DNA from: an uncultured Zetaproteobacteria bacterium
GTDB lineage: Bacteria > Pseudomonadota > Zetaproteobacteria > Mariprofundales > Mariprofundaceae
Direction of reading: 5' to 3'
Assembly: GCA_947311495.1 (NCBI GenBank)
Contig: CAMZLG010000008.1
Location: forward strand, 1-42,148
Length of the DNA stretch: 42,148 bases
The notes under the pieces were generated by a model, which did no database searches, was not told the origin of the DNA, and saw only the letters and a program-made list of their open reading frames with translations. This document shows positions 19,189 to 29,734 of the stretch, piece by piece. A program made the position numbers and the translations under genes. Position 1 is the stretch's first letter, and every line of letters begins with the position of its first letter.

Positions 19189-21399
19189 ATGCTTCTTAAG
19201 CAGCAAAGGCAATTGATAGATTCAGGTCTTGTGACACAAGAACAGATATCTGAAGCCATGCAAGGCGAAGAAGCAAAGCGCGGCGGTCTACTGTTGGGCT
19301 TACTGTCTGTTGAGGGTGTAGATAGTGAGAAAGTTCTGCAAGCTTTGGCTAAAATTTATAAAGTCCCTTATTTGGATTTAAACCACGTCGAAGTTGATGA
19401 ACGGCTTATAAACAAATGCCCTGAAGAGCTTTGCACTGAATTTCACTTTGTTCCTGTTGCGATGAGTGGTGGAGAAATGGTCATTGCAACGGCTGACCCG
19501 ATGGATTATGCAGCCATGGACACTTTGCAGTTTAAGCTTGGGCAACGTGTGCGCCCTGTATTTACCAACCCAGAACTTATTCAAAAGAAAATTGGAGAGC
19601 TGTATAGCGATGGGGATGCAGCGTTTGATGATGCTATGTCTAGCCTTGATGATTCAGGTGATTTTGAGGCAGGGGTTGAAGATGAAGATGATGAAAATTC
19701 TTCAGCGGATATCGACACCTTAAAAAAAGGAGCTGAAGGTTCGCCTATTATCAAATTGGTGAATGGTATCATCATCAAGGCGATGCAATTGGGGAGTTCG
19801 GATATTCATATTGAGGGAGGTGAGCGTCATAGTATTGTGCGATTAAGGATTGATGGGCGATTGCGCGCTGTGATGCAATTTCCTTCCAAAGCCCACCCTA
19901 TGCTTGTATCGCGCATTAAAATTATGTCCAAGCTTGATATATCCAATACCAGAACACCGCAAGATGGGCGAACCAAAGTGAAGTTTGGCGGCAAAGGTTT
20001 TGACATGCGTGTGTCCACGCTGCCAGCGATGTATGGTGAAAAAATTGTGATGCGGATTCTTGATAAGTCAGGTTTATCATTGTCCTTGGATATTTTAGCA
20101 TTTGAGAAAAAGGCGGATGAACGCATTCGTGAGTGTATTGGTCGCCCAACAGGGGCTGTGCTGGTCACAGGACCGACAGGGTCGGGTAAAACGACCACCT
20201 TGTATTCTTTTTTACACCACATTAACGATGAAGAAACCAATATTGTCACCGTTGAAGACCCTGTTGAATTTCAAATTAAAGGGTTAAATCAAGTGCAGGT
20301 GAATGCGCGCGCTGGCATGACATTTGCTGCAGCACTCCGCTCTATCCTGCGCCAAGACCCTGATGTGGTCATGGTGGGGGAGATTCGCGATGAAGAAACA
20401 GCGCATATTGCACTGCATGCTGCGCAAACAGGTCACTTGGTGATGTCTACATTGCATACCAATGATGCACCTTCTACGGTAAGTCGTTTGGTGGAAATGG
20501 GCACAGATGCGGTTGCGCTATCCTCTTGTCTTAACATGATTGTAGCTCAGCGGCTGGCAAGGCGTTTATGTCCTAAATGTAAGAAAAAAGTGAAACCATC
20601 TGAAGAAATGGTGAGCCAATTTGAAATACCTGAAAATATTGATATTTATGAGCCTGTTGGCTGCGAAGCATGTCTGAATATTGGTTATAAAGGGCGTTGC
20701 GGCGTGCATGAAACACTTTATGTTAATGATAGAGTGCGCGAAGCCATTGCGCATGAAGCATCAGACCAAGAGTTGATGCAAGTGTGCCGTGAAGAAGGCA
20801 TGTATACGCTATACGAAGATGGTATGAATAAGGTGTTGGCAGGTATTACAAGTATTAAAGAAGTGCAGCGTTTGGCGACACCGCCTGAAGACTTTACATT
20901 TCGAGATAGGATTGATGAAGATGGGCTGCTGATGTCGTTGGGGCAGGCGGCGCAAGCGCGAGATTTGAAGCAGGTGAAATCAGATGATGAGCAGGGTGTA
21001 GATACCATTCTTATTATTGATGATTCCAAGAGTATTCGTAGTTTGGTTCGGTTTATTTTACAAGCTGAAAAACATGATGTCATTGAAGCAGATGATGGAC
21101 GAAAAGGCCTTAGTCTTTTACAAACAGCAAAAGAAAAATTAAGTTTGGTTATTGTGGACTATGAAATGCCCAATGTGGATGGACCTACATTTATCACTGA
21201 AATGCGTAGACAAAGCAAATATGATGATATTCCGATTATTATGCTGACATCGCGTAAAGATGAAGAAGATGAGGTGTTGGGCTTAGATTCTGGGGCAGAT
21301 GATTATATCGTAAAACCTGTGGAACCGATGAAGTTGCAGGCGAGAGTAAGAAAAATGTTGAGTATGTATAATCGTATCCGTACAGCAGCAAAAAGTTAA
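19189..21399 (+). CDS. PilB/GspE-type type II/IV secretion ATPase with C-terminal receiver domain
   Basis: Walker A GPTGSGKTTTLYSFL; RQDPDVVMVGEIRDEETA; tetracysteine CPKCKK...CEACLNIGYKGRCG; C-terminal REC TILIIDDSKSIRSLV...VIVDYEMPNVDG...KPVEP. Confidence 0.92.
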   Translation: MLLKQQRQLIDSGLVTQEQISEAMQGEEAKRGGLLLGLLSVEGVDSEKVLQALAKIYKVPYLDLNHVEVDERLINKCPEELCTEFHFVPVAMSGGEMVIATADPMDYAAMDTLQFKLGQRVRPVFTNPELIQKKIGELYSDGDAAFDDAMSSLDDSGDFEAGVEDEDDENSSADIDTLKKGAEGSPIIKLVNGIIIKAMQLGSSDIHIEGGERHSIVRLRIDGRLRAVMQFPSKAHPMLVSRIKIMSKLDISNTRTPQDGRTKVKFGGKGFDMRVSTLPAMYGEKIVMRILDKSGLSLSLDILAFEKKADERIRECIGRPTGAVLVTGPTGSGKTTTLYSFLHHINDEETNIVTVEDPVEFQIKGLNQVQVNARAGMTFAAALRSILRQDPDVVMVGEIRDEETAHIALHAAQTGHLVMSTLHTNDAPSTVSRLVEMGTDAVALSSCLNMIVAQRLARRLCPKCKKKVKPSEEMVSQFEIPENIDIYEPVGCEACLNIGYKGRCGVHETLYVNDRVREAIAHEASDQELMQVCREEGMYTLYEDGMNKVLAGITSIKEVQRLATPPEDFTFRDRIDEDGLLMSLGQAAQARDLKQVKSDDEQGVDTILIIDDSKSIRSLVRFILQAEKHDVIEADDGRKGLSLLQTAKEKLSLVIVDYEMPNVDGPTFITEMRRQSKYDDIPIIMLTSRKDEEDEVLGLDSGADDYIVKPVEPMKLQARVRKMLSMYNRIRTAAKS

Positions 21400-21411
21400 G
21401 GGAGAGGGGAT

Positions 21412-21879
21412 GTGGCTGGTTTAGATATTCAAGCTATTCAAGATGCTAAAGATGCATTAAGTGAAGACAAAGTTCCCCACTCTAATTTTATGCGTGTTGC
21501 CATGAATGGCACGACATTTTTAGTGGCTGTTGATGCAGTGACGAGTGTGGTTCGCCCTAATGTTGTGACACCCGTACCTATGGCTCCTGACCACTTGATT
21601 GGCGTGACCAATATTCGTGGTCAAATATGCTGTATCATTGATGCAAGTAAAGTATTAAAACTGTCTAAACCTGTGCAAGAGAAAACCATGCAAACGCGCT
21701 TCCTCCTGCTTAGGCATGATAGGGTTCATTTGGGTCTTTGGGTGGAGTCGGTTGCTGATTTATACAGTATTCCTACGGCTGAGTTGCCTGTGGACCTTGG
21801 AGAGAAACATAGTCAAGGTTTGATAAGTATTGGAGATGAAGAAATCTCCATTTTACGTGTTGCTGCTTTATTGGACTAA
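21412..21879 (+). CDS. CheW-like coupling protein
   Basis: GVTNIRGQICCIIDASKVL; VHLGLWVESVADLYSI. Confidence 0.88.
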   Translation: MAGLDIQAIQDAKDALSEDKVPHSNFMRVAMNGTTFLVAVDAVTSVVRPNVVTPVPMAPDHLIGVTNIRGQICCIIDASKVLKLSKPVQEKTMQTRFLLLRHDRVHLGLWVESVADLYSIPTAELPVDLGEKHSQGLISIGDEEISILRVAALLD

Positions 21880-21928
21880 GTATTATTTAATTTGAACCTT
21901 GAGATGAGATTGAAGATGGAGAAAGAAA

Positions 21929-23452
21929 ATGAGTGAAGAACACATTGCTGATAATATAGATAAAGCTTCTTTAGAAAAGGAAGTTGTATCGGACGAAAAA
22001 AATGAGAAAAGTGCAGCTGTTTTTAGTTTAAAAGCTTTTTCGCGAAGAAAAATGGCGGTCACACTTGTATTTTTTGCGGTGTTGCTGGCTACAGTTGGCT
22101 ACACATCTTATCAGGCAACTGAAAGTGTGGATGAGCTTTCAAGTCTATATGGTCAGCAAACAAAACTTGAACAATTTAAAGCTATTTTTCCTAAATTTTT
22201 ATTGCCCTTAAATGATTATTTGTTGGTAAAAAACAAAACTGACATTGAAAAAATTAGGGCAGCAGGAAAAGAGTTTAACGCACTGTATCAAGATATTTCA
22301 AGCTTTACTAACTCAGCTGATGAAGATAATAAAGCGCTCAAAGAAGTCCAAAAAATTATGGATGAAGTGCGGACATTGGCTGAAGATATTACCACAGGCA
22401 AAATACCATTTGACCAAGCAGGAAACTTAGCCATTGTGGCTGAAAGCTTGGTGTTTGTTGGGCAAAATAAAATTAATGCAGTTGCAGAGCATGTTACCAG
22501 TACATTAGCAGATGAGACAAAAGCAAAGAAAGAGCAGATGAGCCAATTAACACTGCTCAATGCACTCATTATTATTGGCATACTTTTTCTTATTTTTACC
22601 CTTGATAGGGTATTTTTAAAAAATGTTATCGCTTATATTTCTGGTGTTTCAGGCAATATTTCGGGTGCGTCTGAAAATATTTTATCTTTTGTGGATAGGC
22701 AGGCAGATGCTTCAGCGACTCAGGCAATGACAGTGGTTCATATTACTGAAGAACTAGGTGAGATGTCAGGTGCTGCGAAGAAAATTGCGGCAACTGCCAA
22801 CAGTGTTGAAAGAATTGCCTCGGCAACTTCAGTTGCGGCAGTTGAAGGTGGTGCATCTGTACAAGAAGCGATTGGACATATGGGGTTGATTCGGACGGAT
22901 GTAATGCAAATTGCAGAAAAAGTGTCCGATTCAGGTCGTAAAGCTGAACAAATTCTTGAATCCGTTGATTCGATTCAAGAAATTGCAGAGGAAACACATT
23001 TGTTAGCTTTGAATGCATCCATTGAATCTGCCGCAGCGGGCGAGTTTGGTAAGCGGTTTGCCGTGGTTGCCAGTGAGGTGCGACGTTTGTCTGAGCGAGC
23101 AAGAGAGTTTACCGAAGAAATCCAAATTGTGGTGAATGAAGTGAATGACTCAACCAAAGAGTCCATCGCGGTGACACAAAAAGGGTTAGAGAGTGTGGCG
23201 AAAGGCGTACAAATTGCCCAAAAGGCTGGCAAAGCGTTAAGTAAAATGGAAAGTATGTCAGAGCGAACCAGCAAAGCTGTACGCACCATTGCTTTGGCAA
23301 CACAGCGACAAAGTGATAGTTCGGAAGAGTTTGAGGGAACTATGCGCTCAATTGCTGATTTGATTCAGGACTCAGCATCACAAATGCAATTTTCAAAAGA
23401 GGCTGCCATCGAATTGAATGCAGTTGCTGAACAACTTAGAAAGTTTGTATAA
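21929..23452 (+). CDS. Methyl-accepting chemotaxis protein
   Basis: Two TM segments; hairpin tip [38 protein letters not shown]. Confidence 0.9.
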   Translation: MSEEHIADNIDKASLEKEVVSDEKNEKSAAVFSLKAFSRRKMAVTLVFFAVLLATVGYTSYQATESVDELSSLYGQQTKLEQFKAIFPKFLLPLNDYLLVKNKTDIEKIRAAGKEFNALYQDISSFTNSADEDNKALKEVQKIMDEVRTLAEDITTGKIPFDQAGNLAIVAESLVFVGQNKINAVAEHVTSTLADETKAKKEQMSQLTLLNALIIIGILFLIFTLDRVFLKNVIAYISGVSGNISGASENILSFVDRQADASATQAMTVVHITEELGEMSGAAKKIAATANSVERIASATSVAAVEGGASVQEAIGHMGLIRTDVMQIAEKVSDSGRKAEQILESVDSIQEIAEETHLLALNASIESAAAGEFGKRFAVVASEVRRLSERAREFTEEIQIVVNEVNDSTKESIAVTQKGLESVAKGVQIAQKAGKALSKMESMSERTSKAVRTIALATQRQSDSSEEFEGTMRSIADLIQDSASQMQFSKEAAIELNAVAEQLRKFV

Positions 23453-23468
23453 GTTAAAGATATAATTC

Positions 23469-25937
23469 ATGTCAGGTTTTGATTTATCCAATTTTATAGC
23501 ATCGTTTTTTGATGAGGCACGCGAGCGCTTGAACTCAATCAACCAAGCCTTGGTAGAATTTGAGGCAGGCACGCTTGATGATGAGGGTTTGGTTGCGCTT
23601 CGCCGCGATGCGCATACCATTAAAGGCTCCGCACTTATGCTTGGTGTGAATGATGTGGGTGGGGTTGCCCATGTTTTTGAAGATCTCGTAGAATTATTGA
23701 TTGAATCCCCTGATTTGCGAAATGATAAAGCGACCCAGTTTATGTATGACCTGCATGATTTACTGGATAAACGGCTTGAAGACCCCGACAGTAAAGACCT
23801 GTTGGACGAAAAAGATGCAAGGCAAAAGTATGATGCTTTACTTTCTATTTTAAAGTCAACCGAAAAGAGCCCTGTTGCTAAGATTGATGGGGAAGGAGAA
23901 GATCCTGCACAGTCTTTAGCCGCAGAGGTTAATGCGCTTGATTTGACTTCAGAAATGCCAGTGATGATTGGTGCTGAAGAAGTTAGGGAGAGGAAAGAAA
24001 AGCAGAAGAATGAAGCATCTGCTGAATCAAAGACCGACCCAGATAAACATTTAAGCCAAGATGAGTTGGATAACCTTGTATCGCAGTCAAAAGATAACGC
24101 TGAGGAAGCCTCAACATTTAGACCATATATTGAAGCAAGTGAGGGGAAAGGTTCTGGGCAGCGTAAAAGTTCGGGGCGCTTCTTGCGTGTTGATGCGGAA
24201 CGCATGCAGACGCTATCCAATCAAGTGGTTGAAATTAGTACAGAACAAAGTCGGAACAAGAAAACGGAAAGTGGTTTGCAGGAAGCCCGTGTGGATTTAC
24301 GAACCTTACGTCGAGAATGGCGCAAAATTCGTTATCTACTGGAAGCGCAAGGTGATGAACAAGCAGCATCAACGATTGATTATATGATTGATGTTCAGTT
24401 GCGGCATATGCGTAGAATGGCAGAAGAATCACGTTATCAAACAGAACGTAATGCTTTTATTTTTAAAGAGCTTCGTGACCAAGTGCTTGGTCTTATGGTG
24501 CGACCATTGGATAGTATTTTTTCCACATTTCCGAGAGCTGTGCGTGATGTAGCGTCAAAAGTAGATAAGCAAGTGCAGTTGGTTGTTGATGGTAGCTCTG
24601 TTGAAATGGATCAAAATGTAATTGAAGCTCTGGTTGAGCCTTTGGTTCACTTGCTGAACAATGCTGTTGCCCATGGTATTGAAAGCCCTAGTGCGCGGTT
24701 AGCAAAAGGAAAGTCTGAGCGAGGCCAAGTTTCGATTATTGCTAAACAAAGTGGTAGTGAAGTTGTAATTGAAGTGATTGATGATGGTCAAGGCATTGAC
24801 ACTGAAACAATTAAACGTGTTGCTGTTGAGCGTGGTGTAACCACACAAGATGAAATTGATTTGATGAGTTCGGCTGAAATTATGGAGCTTATTTTCCGAC
24901 CTGGTTTTTCAACGCTGAAAGAGGTGGATACGCTTGCAGGGCGTGGCATAGGTATGAATGTGGTGCAAGATGCTGTGCGTCGTTTAACAGGTACAATTAA
25001 GGTGCAAACAGAAGTTGGAAAAGGTGCGCGGTTTATTATTTCAGTGCCGATTAGTGTGGCAGTGCAGGATGCTTTGATGTTTAAGATTGGCGGGCAAACC
25101 TATGGTATGCTGACGCACATGATTGACCAAGCGTTGCCTGTGAAAGAGCAAAATATTCAAGCGGGTGTTGGTGGCAAACAGTTTTTGACTTATGGCAAAG
25201 AACAAGTGCCGATTGTTGATTTGCGTCGTATGATGATGGTTGGTGATGAGCAGTTATCCAAAGAACCTTTTGTGATTATTGCCGAACATATTGAAGGTTT
25301 TGTTGGTATTATGGTGGATGAACTTCTTGGTGAAGGTGAAATCATGGTGCGCGACCTTGACCCCTATATTAAGCGTTATTTACCACAGGGTTTGATGGGT
25401 AATACCATTATTGAAGATGGTAGTGTGGTGATGTTGCTAGAGCCTTATGGTATTAAAGAAATGGGCAGAACTGCACCTGACCAAGACCTGGAAGTGAGCT
25501 TGGCTGAAGAAGATAAACTTCGTTTTAATGTTTTGCTTGTGGATGACTCATTGATTGCAAGGGAAGTGGAAAAGAATATCTTTGAAAATCTAGGTTTTGT
25601 TGTGGATACAGCGATTGATGGTATGGATGGTTTAGAAAAACTTCAATCTGGACACTATGATATGTTGGTGACTGATTTAGAAATGCCGCGTTTGGATGGT
25701 TTCGGTTTTGTGCGCCAAATTCGTAACCAAGCGGCCTATAAAGAACTACCTATCATTGTGATTTCCACGCGTGAAAGTGCTGAAGATAGAATGCGTGCAT
25801 TGGAAGTAGGCGCTGATTCATATATGGTGAAACAACATCTTGAAGCAGCAAGTATTATCTCCACGGTCAAAGCTTTGGTTGGCCCTGACATGGTGAAAGA
25901 ACGTGGGGTTGAACAAAAGTTAGACGCTTCCGAGTAA
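23469..25937 (+). CDS. Hybrid CheA-type histidine kinase with C-terminal receiver
   Basis: Hpt RRDAHTIKGSALMLG; HATPase HLLNNAVAHGIE, DDGQGID, GRGIGMNVV; CheW-like domain; REC LLVDDSLIAREV...VTDLEMPRLDG. Confidence 0.92.
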   Translation: MSGFDLSNFIASFFDEARERLNSINQALVEFEAGTLDDEGLVALRRDAHTIKGSALMLGVNDVGGVAHVFEDLVELLIESPDLRNDKATQFMYDLHDLLDKRLEDPDSKDLLDEKDARQKYDALLSILKSTEKSPVAKIDGEGEDPAQSLAAEVNALDLTSEMPVMIGAEEVRERKEKQKNEASAESKTDPDKHLSQDELDNLVSQSKDNAEEASTFRPYIEASEGKGSGQRKSSGRFLRVDAERMQTLSNQVVEISTEQSRNKKTESGLQEARVDLRTLRREWRKIRYLLEAQGDEQAASTIDYMIDVQLRHMRRMAEESRYQTERNAFIFKELRDQVLGLMVRPLDSIFSTFPRAVRDVASKVDKQVQLVVDGSSVEMDQNVIEALVEPLVHLLNNAVAHGIESPSARLAKGKSERGQVSIIAKQSGSEVVIEVIDDGQGIDTETIKRVAVERGVTTQDEIDLMSSAEIMELIFRPGFSTLKEVDTLAGRGIGMNVVQDAVRRLTGTIKVQTEVGKGARFIISVPISVAVQDALMFKIGGQTYGMLTHMIDQALPVKEQNIQAGVGGKQFLTYGKEQVPIVDLRRMMMVGDEQLSKEPFVIIAEHIEGFVGIMVDELLGEGEIMVRDLDPYIKRYLPQGLMGNTIIEDGSVVMLLEPYGIKEMGRTAPDQDLEVSLAEEDKLRFNVLLVDDSLIAREVEKNIFENLGFVVDTAIDGMDGLEKLQSGHYDMLVTDLEMPRLDGFGFVRQIRNQAAYKELPIIVISTRESAEDRMRALEVGADSYMVKQHLEAASIISTVKALVGPDMVKERGVEQKLDASE

Positions 25938-26767
25938 TGAGGATGTTTAACAAAGTTCCAGATTATCATATGCATACGCCACGTTGCAACCATGCGACGG
26001 GTACGATTATTGAATATGCACAAGCAGCTGTGGATGCAGGTTTAACGGAGATTGGTATGTCTGACCATTCACCTATGCCGAATGGCTTTGATAAAGCATG
26101 GCGTATGGATGAATCTGAATTGGATTCCTTTCTTGAAGAATTAGAAACCGCACAAACCCAGTTTCAAGGGCAATTACGTATTAAAGCTGCCTTAGAGGTG
26201 GATTATTATGTGGGCGCTGAAGATTATATCCAGTATCTAGCCAAGTATTACGATTGGGACTATTTGATGGGTTCGGTTCATTTTATTGGCGACTGGGGTT
26301 TTGATAATCCTGATGAAGTTGCATGTTTTGAGACTTGCGATATAGAGCAAGCTTATTGTGATTATTTTAAACTTGTTGAGTTATCTGCTGCAAGTGGTTT
26401 GTTTGATATTATCGGACATCCCGACCTCATTAAGAAATTTGGCTACCGCGCAGCCCAAGGTTCGCAAGCCGTGTTTGAAGCAGAAAATAAGATGCTTGAA
26501 GCGGTTAAAGCAGCAGATGTGGCTTTGGAAATTAGCTCTGCGGGGTTACGCAAACCTGTGGGCGAGATTTATCCGCATGAGAGCATTATTGAGCGAGCAA
26601 TAAAGCTAAATATTCCTTTTGCTTATGGCTCCGATGCGCATAGCCCGAATGAAGTCGGTCATGCGATGGCTGAATGTCTAAATTTATTGCATACGTATGG
26701 TGCTACTCAAATATCTACATTTGAAAAACGGCAGAGACGAATGTTACCGTTTCAGGCAAAGGCATGA
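25937..26767 (+). CDS. PHP-domain histidinol-phosphatase (HisJ-like)
   Basis: DYHMHTPRCNHATG, MSDHSPMP, GSVHFIG, IIGHPDLIKKFG, YGSDAHSPNEVG. Confidence 0.85.
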   Translation: MRMFNKVPDYHMHTPRCNHATGTIIEYAQAAVDAGLTEIGMSDHSPMPNGFDKAWRMDESELDSFLEELETAQTQFQGQLRIKAALEVDYYVGAEDYIQYLAKYYDWDYLMGSVHFIGDWGFDNPDEVACFETCDIEQAYCDYFKLVELSAASGLFDIIGHPDLIKKFGYRAAQGSQAVFEAENKMLEAVKAADVALEISSAGLRKPVGEIYPHESIIERAIKLNIPFAYGSDAHSPNEVGHAMAECLNLLHTYGATQISTFEKRQRRMLPFQAKA

Positions 26768-27525
26768 GCAAGCATAAACAATGGGTGCTGCTCACGGGTG
26801 CATCAGGTGGTTTTGGAATTGAGTTTGCTGTTCAGCTTGAGCAGTTGGGTTACAATCTTATTTTGCACGGAAGAGATAAAGCACGTTTGCAGTTGACGTA
26901 TGCTGCACTTCAACATCCTGATCATCATATGTGTATGCAAGCTGACTTATCATCGCGCAAAGAAGTGGAAGCGTTTATCGATGAACTAGTTGGATTGAAC
27001 ATGATTGGTTTGGTGAATAATGCAGGTTTTGGTGTGTGGGGTGGTTTTGCAGCCAAAGAAAGTGTGGCGCAAGCGGATGTGATTCGCGTTGACCTACTCG
27101 CTCCCGTGATGTTGGCGCACGCTTTGTTGCCTTGCTTAATTCGCAATCAGGGGTTTATGATTAATGTGTCATCACTGGCTGCTGAAACACCGCTACCTTA
27201 TTTGGCAACGTATGCCGCAGTGAAGGCGGGTTTAACTTTTTGGAGCGAAGCACTTCGCGCAGAGCATCAAGGTGAGGTTAGGGTGGTTACACTTGCGCCA
27301 GGCCCATCACCCACAGGCTTTAGAGACGTGTCGGGTGCACCTAAAGGTAAAGGTAATATGGTGAGTACACCTGCGAGTAAGGTAGTTTCAGCATCGCTGC
27401 AAACCCTCGCTGTTGGTGGTGGCTATTGCGTACCTGGTTGGCGGCATAAACTTTTGTGGTGCATTCAAAAAATAACACCACGCTTTATCTCGCTTGCATT
27501 GATGGCAAATTATCTTAAAAAATAA
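26764..27525 (+). CDS. Short-chain dehydrogenase/reductase
   Basis: LLTGASGGFGIEFA, VNNAGFGVWG, YAAVKAGL. Confidence 0.88.
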   Translation: MSKHKQWVLLTGASGGFGIEFAVQLEQLGYNLILHGRDKARLQLTYAALQHPDHHMCMQADLSSRKEVEAFIDELVGLNMIGLVNNAGFGVWGGFAAKESVAQADVIRVDLLAPVMLAHALLPCLIRNQGFMINVSSLAAETPLPYLATYAAVKAGLTFWSEALRAEHQGEVRVVTLAPGPSPTGFRDVSGAPKGKGNMVSTPASKVVSASLQTLAVGGGYCVPGWRHKLLWCIQKITPRFISLALMANYLKK

Positions 27526-27529
27526 ACAA

Positions 27530-28273
27530 TTGCTTCAAGCTATTCCCTTTGATTGGCAGCTTAGGCTGTCCAAACGCGCCAAACGCCCTCGCATTACCAT
27601 TTCAAGTAGGGGTAAGGTTGAGCTTGTTTGGCCGCATCGCTTGTCGCAGCGACATGTGCCACATATGTTACATGAGCATACGGCTTGGGTACTCAAACAG
27701 TTGGATGCATTGCCTAAACAAAAGCAGCAAAACATCAAACCGCCGCATGTCATTGCATTACTTGGCATCAAACAAACATATGATGTTCATTATAGTGATG
27801 TAAAGGGGCGTTTTCAGCTTGCTGAATATGATGCTTCTCTCACCCTGTCTGGCGATTTACGTGATCGCGAAGCATTGCGTCAAACCTTGATGAAATGGGT
27901 GAAAAATAAAGGACATGAACATTTAAAACCTTGGTTGGCAAATGTGGCACAAGAGATGGGTGTTGCTTATCAACAAGTATCAATCCGTTTGCAAAAAGGG
28001 CGGTGGGGAAGTTGCTCTGCCAAGAAAAATATCAGCTTGAATGCAGCGCTCTTATGTTTACCTGACTTTTTGGTGCGCCATGTGTTGATTCATGAATTAA
28101 CACACCTTAAGCATTTAAATCATTCTTCGCACTTTTGGCAAGATGTGGCATTATTTGACCCCGATTTTAAAAAGAATAGGTGGTTGCTCAAACAATATAC
28201 CAAAGATGTGCCACCGTGGTTGACGCAGCAGTTTGATGTTGGGTTTGATGGAGCTTTGGAAGAGGATATATGA
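27530..28273 (+). CDS. YgjP-type metallopeptidase (DUF45)
   Basis: RWGSCSAKKNISLN...VLIHELTHLKHLNHSSHFW. Confidence 0.87.
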   Translation: MLQAIPFDWQLRLSKRAKRPRITISSRGKVELVWPHRLSQRHVPHMLHEHTAWVLKQLDALPKQKQQNIKPPHVIALLGIKQTYDVHYSDVKGRFQLAEYDASLTLSGDLRDREALRQTLMKWVKNKGHEHLKPWLANVAQEMGVAYQQVSIRLQKGRWGSCSAKKNISLNAALLCLPDFLVRHVLIHELTHLKHLNHSSHFWQDVALFDPDFKKNRWLLKQYTKDVPPWLTQQFDVGFDGALEEDI

Positions 28274-28923
28274 AAAAAGAAGATGATTTTCGCAAATTTA
28301 ATTTGGCTGATGCGGTCATTGGGCATGTTGATAAGGCATTAAACAATATCTTTGTTGCCCAAGCCACGCAGCGGGATTATCCCGCTGCAGAAACAGGTGA
28401 TGATGCGCTTAATGCTCAGCAAAAGAAAAAAGCGGCGGGTTTGATGCGTGTGAACCATGCTGGTGAAATGGCAGCCCAAGCTTTGTATCATGGACAATCC
28501 TTGATTGCGCGCGATAAGACGCTTAAAGACAAACTCAAACATGCATCCGAAGAAGAGGCTGACCATTTGAATTGGTGTAGGCGGCGCTTGGAAGAATTGG
28601 GTGAGCAACCATCCAAGCTGGATCCCTTATGGTATATGGGTTCATTTGCCATTGGTTTGGCGGCGGGTGCGGTAGGAGATAGATGGAATTTAGGTTTTTT
28701 GGCTGAAACTGAATATCAAGTGGTGTCTCATTTGGAAGGGCATTTGCAAAACTTACCTGAAGAAGATGTACGAAGCAGAGCCATTATTGAACAAATGAAA
28801 ACGGATGAACTGGGTCATGCCCATTTGGCTGAAGATTTGGGTGCAGCCAAGCTTCCTGAAGTGGTGAAAAAAGGTATGCAATTGACTTCTAAAGTAATGA
28901 CAGGTGTGTCTGAAAAAATTTAA
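28270..28923 (+). CDS. coq7: Coq7/UbiF-type demethoxyubiquinone hydroxylase
   Basis: MRVNHAGEMAAQALYHGQ; EEEADHLNWCRRRLEEL; MKTDELGHAHLAEDLG. Confidence 0.9.
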   Translation: MKKEDDFRKFNLADAVIGHVDKALNNIFVAQATQRDYPAAETGDDALNAQQKKKAAGLMRVNHAGEMAAQALYHGQSLIARDKTLKDKLKHASEEEADHLNWCRRRLEELGEQPSKLDPLWYMGSFAIGLAAGAVGDRWNLGFLAETEYQVVSHLEGHLQNLPEEDVRSRAIIEQMKTDELGHAHLAEDLGAAKLPEVVKKGMQLTSKVMTGVSEKI

Positions 28924-29690
28924 TGGCTCAAGATGTTAACTTTGATGATTTAACCGAACATTTTAAAAAGCGAATTTATGGTAGTCATAAGGGTGCGATT
29001 CGCCTTGCTGTGTTGGAGCGCGATTTAAAGGCTGAAATTCCAAACTATGCGCAGGGTGGTTTAAGCGTGTTGGACATTGGTTCTGGTTTTGCTCAAATGG
29101 GTTTGAAGCTTGCTGCCCTTGGGCATGATGTGTGTATTAATGATATATCGCAAAACATGCTGGCAGTTGCCAAACAGCATGCACAAGAGCAAGGCTTAGC
29201 TGAACAAATCACTTGGCAACATGGTGCGTTTCAAAGTTTGCCGCCTAAGCCGTATGGTGTGGTGCTGTGTCATGCCGTATTGGAGTGGCTGGACAAACCA
29301 GAGGAGCTTTTGGATGTGTTATCCAAGTTTACGCACCAAAACAGTGTGGTTTCATTGATGTTTTATAATCAAGATGCACTTGTGTTGCACAACCTGATTC
29401 GCGGCAACTTCAATAAAATCAAAAATAACGACTTTAAGGGCATGAAAGGCGGCTTAACCCCGCAAAACCCGATTCAACCAGCGTGGGTTGAAGCCAAGCT
29501 TAATGATTTGGGTTTTGAAGTGAGCTACAAAAGCGGTATTCGTGTATTTAGTGATTATGTGGGTATCAAACGTGGTGGTAATGCTAGCGATGATGAAGTG
29601 TTAGCGATGGAACTTCAGTATTCCAATCAGCAGCCTTATCAACAGATGGGGCGGTATATTCATTTTATCTGTCGTGTAAAACAAACTTAA
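28923..29690 (+). CDS. cmoM: tRNA uridine-34 carboxymethoxy methyltransferase CmoM-like
   Basis: NFDDLTEHFKKRIYGSHKGAIRLAVLERDL, VLDIGSGFAQMGLKLA, CHAVLEWLDKPEELL, LMFYNQDALVLHNLIRGNF, C-terminal MGRYIHFICR match remembered E. coli CmoM organisation. Confidence 0.85.
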   Translation: MAQDVNFDDLTEHFKKRIYGSHKGAIRLAVLERDLKAEIPNYAQGGLSVLDIGSGFAQMGLKLAALGHDVCINDISQNMLAVAKQHAQEQGLAEQITWQHGAFQSLPPKPYGVVLCHAVLEWLDKPEELLDVLSKFTHQNSVVSLMFYNQDALVLHNLIRGNFNKIKNNDFKGMKGGLTPQNPIQPAWVEAKLNDLGFEVSYKSGIRVFSDYVGIKRGGNASDDEVLAMELQYSNQQPYQQMGRYIHFICRVKQT

Positions 29691-29712
29691 TATTATCTAT
29701 TGCTAATATAAT
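29689..29712 (+). promoter_or_regulatory. Putative operator 1 overlapping -10 TATAAT upstream of arsR-family gene
   Basis: AATATTATCTATTGCTAATATAAT; shares 18/19 bp with operator 2; TATAAT at 29707-29712. Confidence 0.65.
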
Positions 29713-29734
29713 AATTCATGGCTATCCTTCGGGT

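Noticed and set aside
22743-24220. Long minus-strand ORFs antisense to the MCP and CheA genes (up to 275 aa)
   Set aside because: Low-complexity Ser-rich antisense translations of well-supported genes; no domains.
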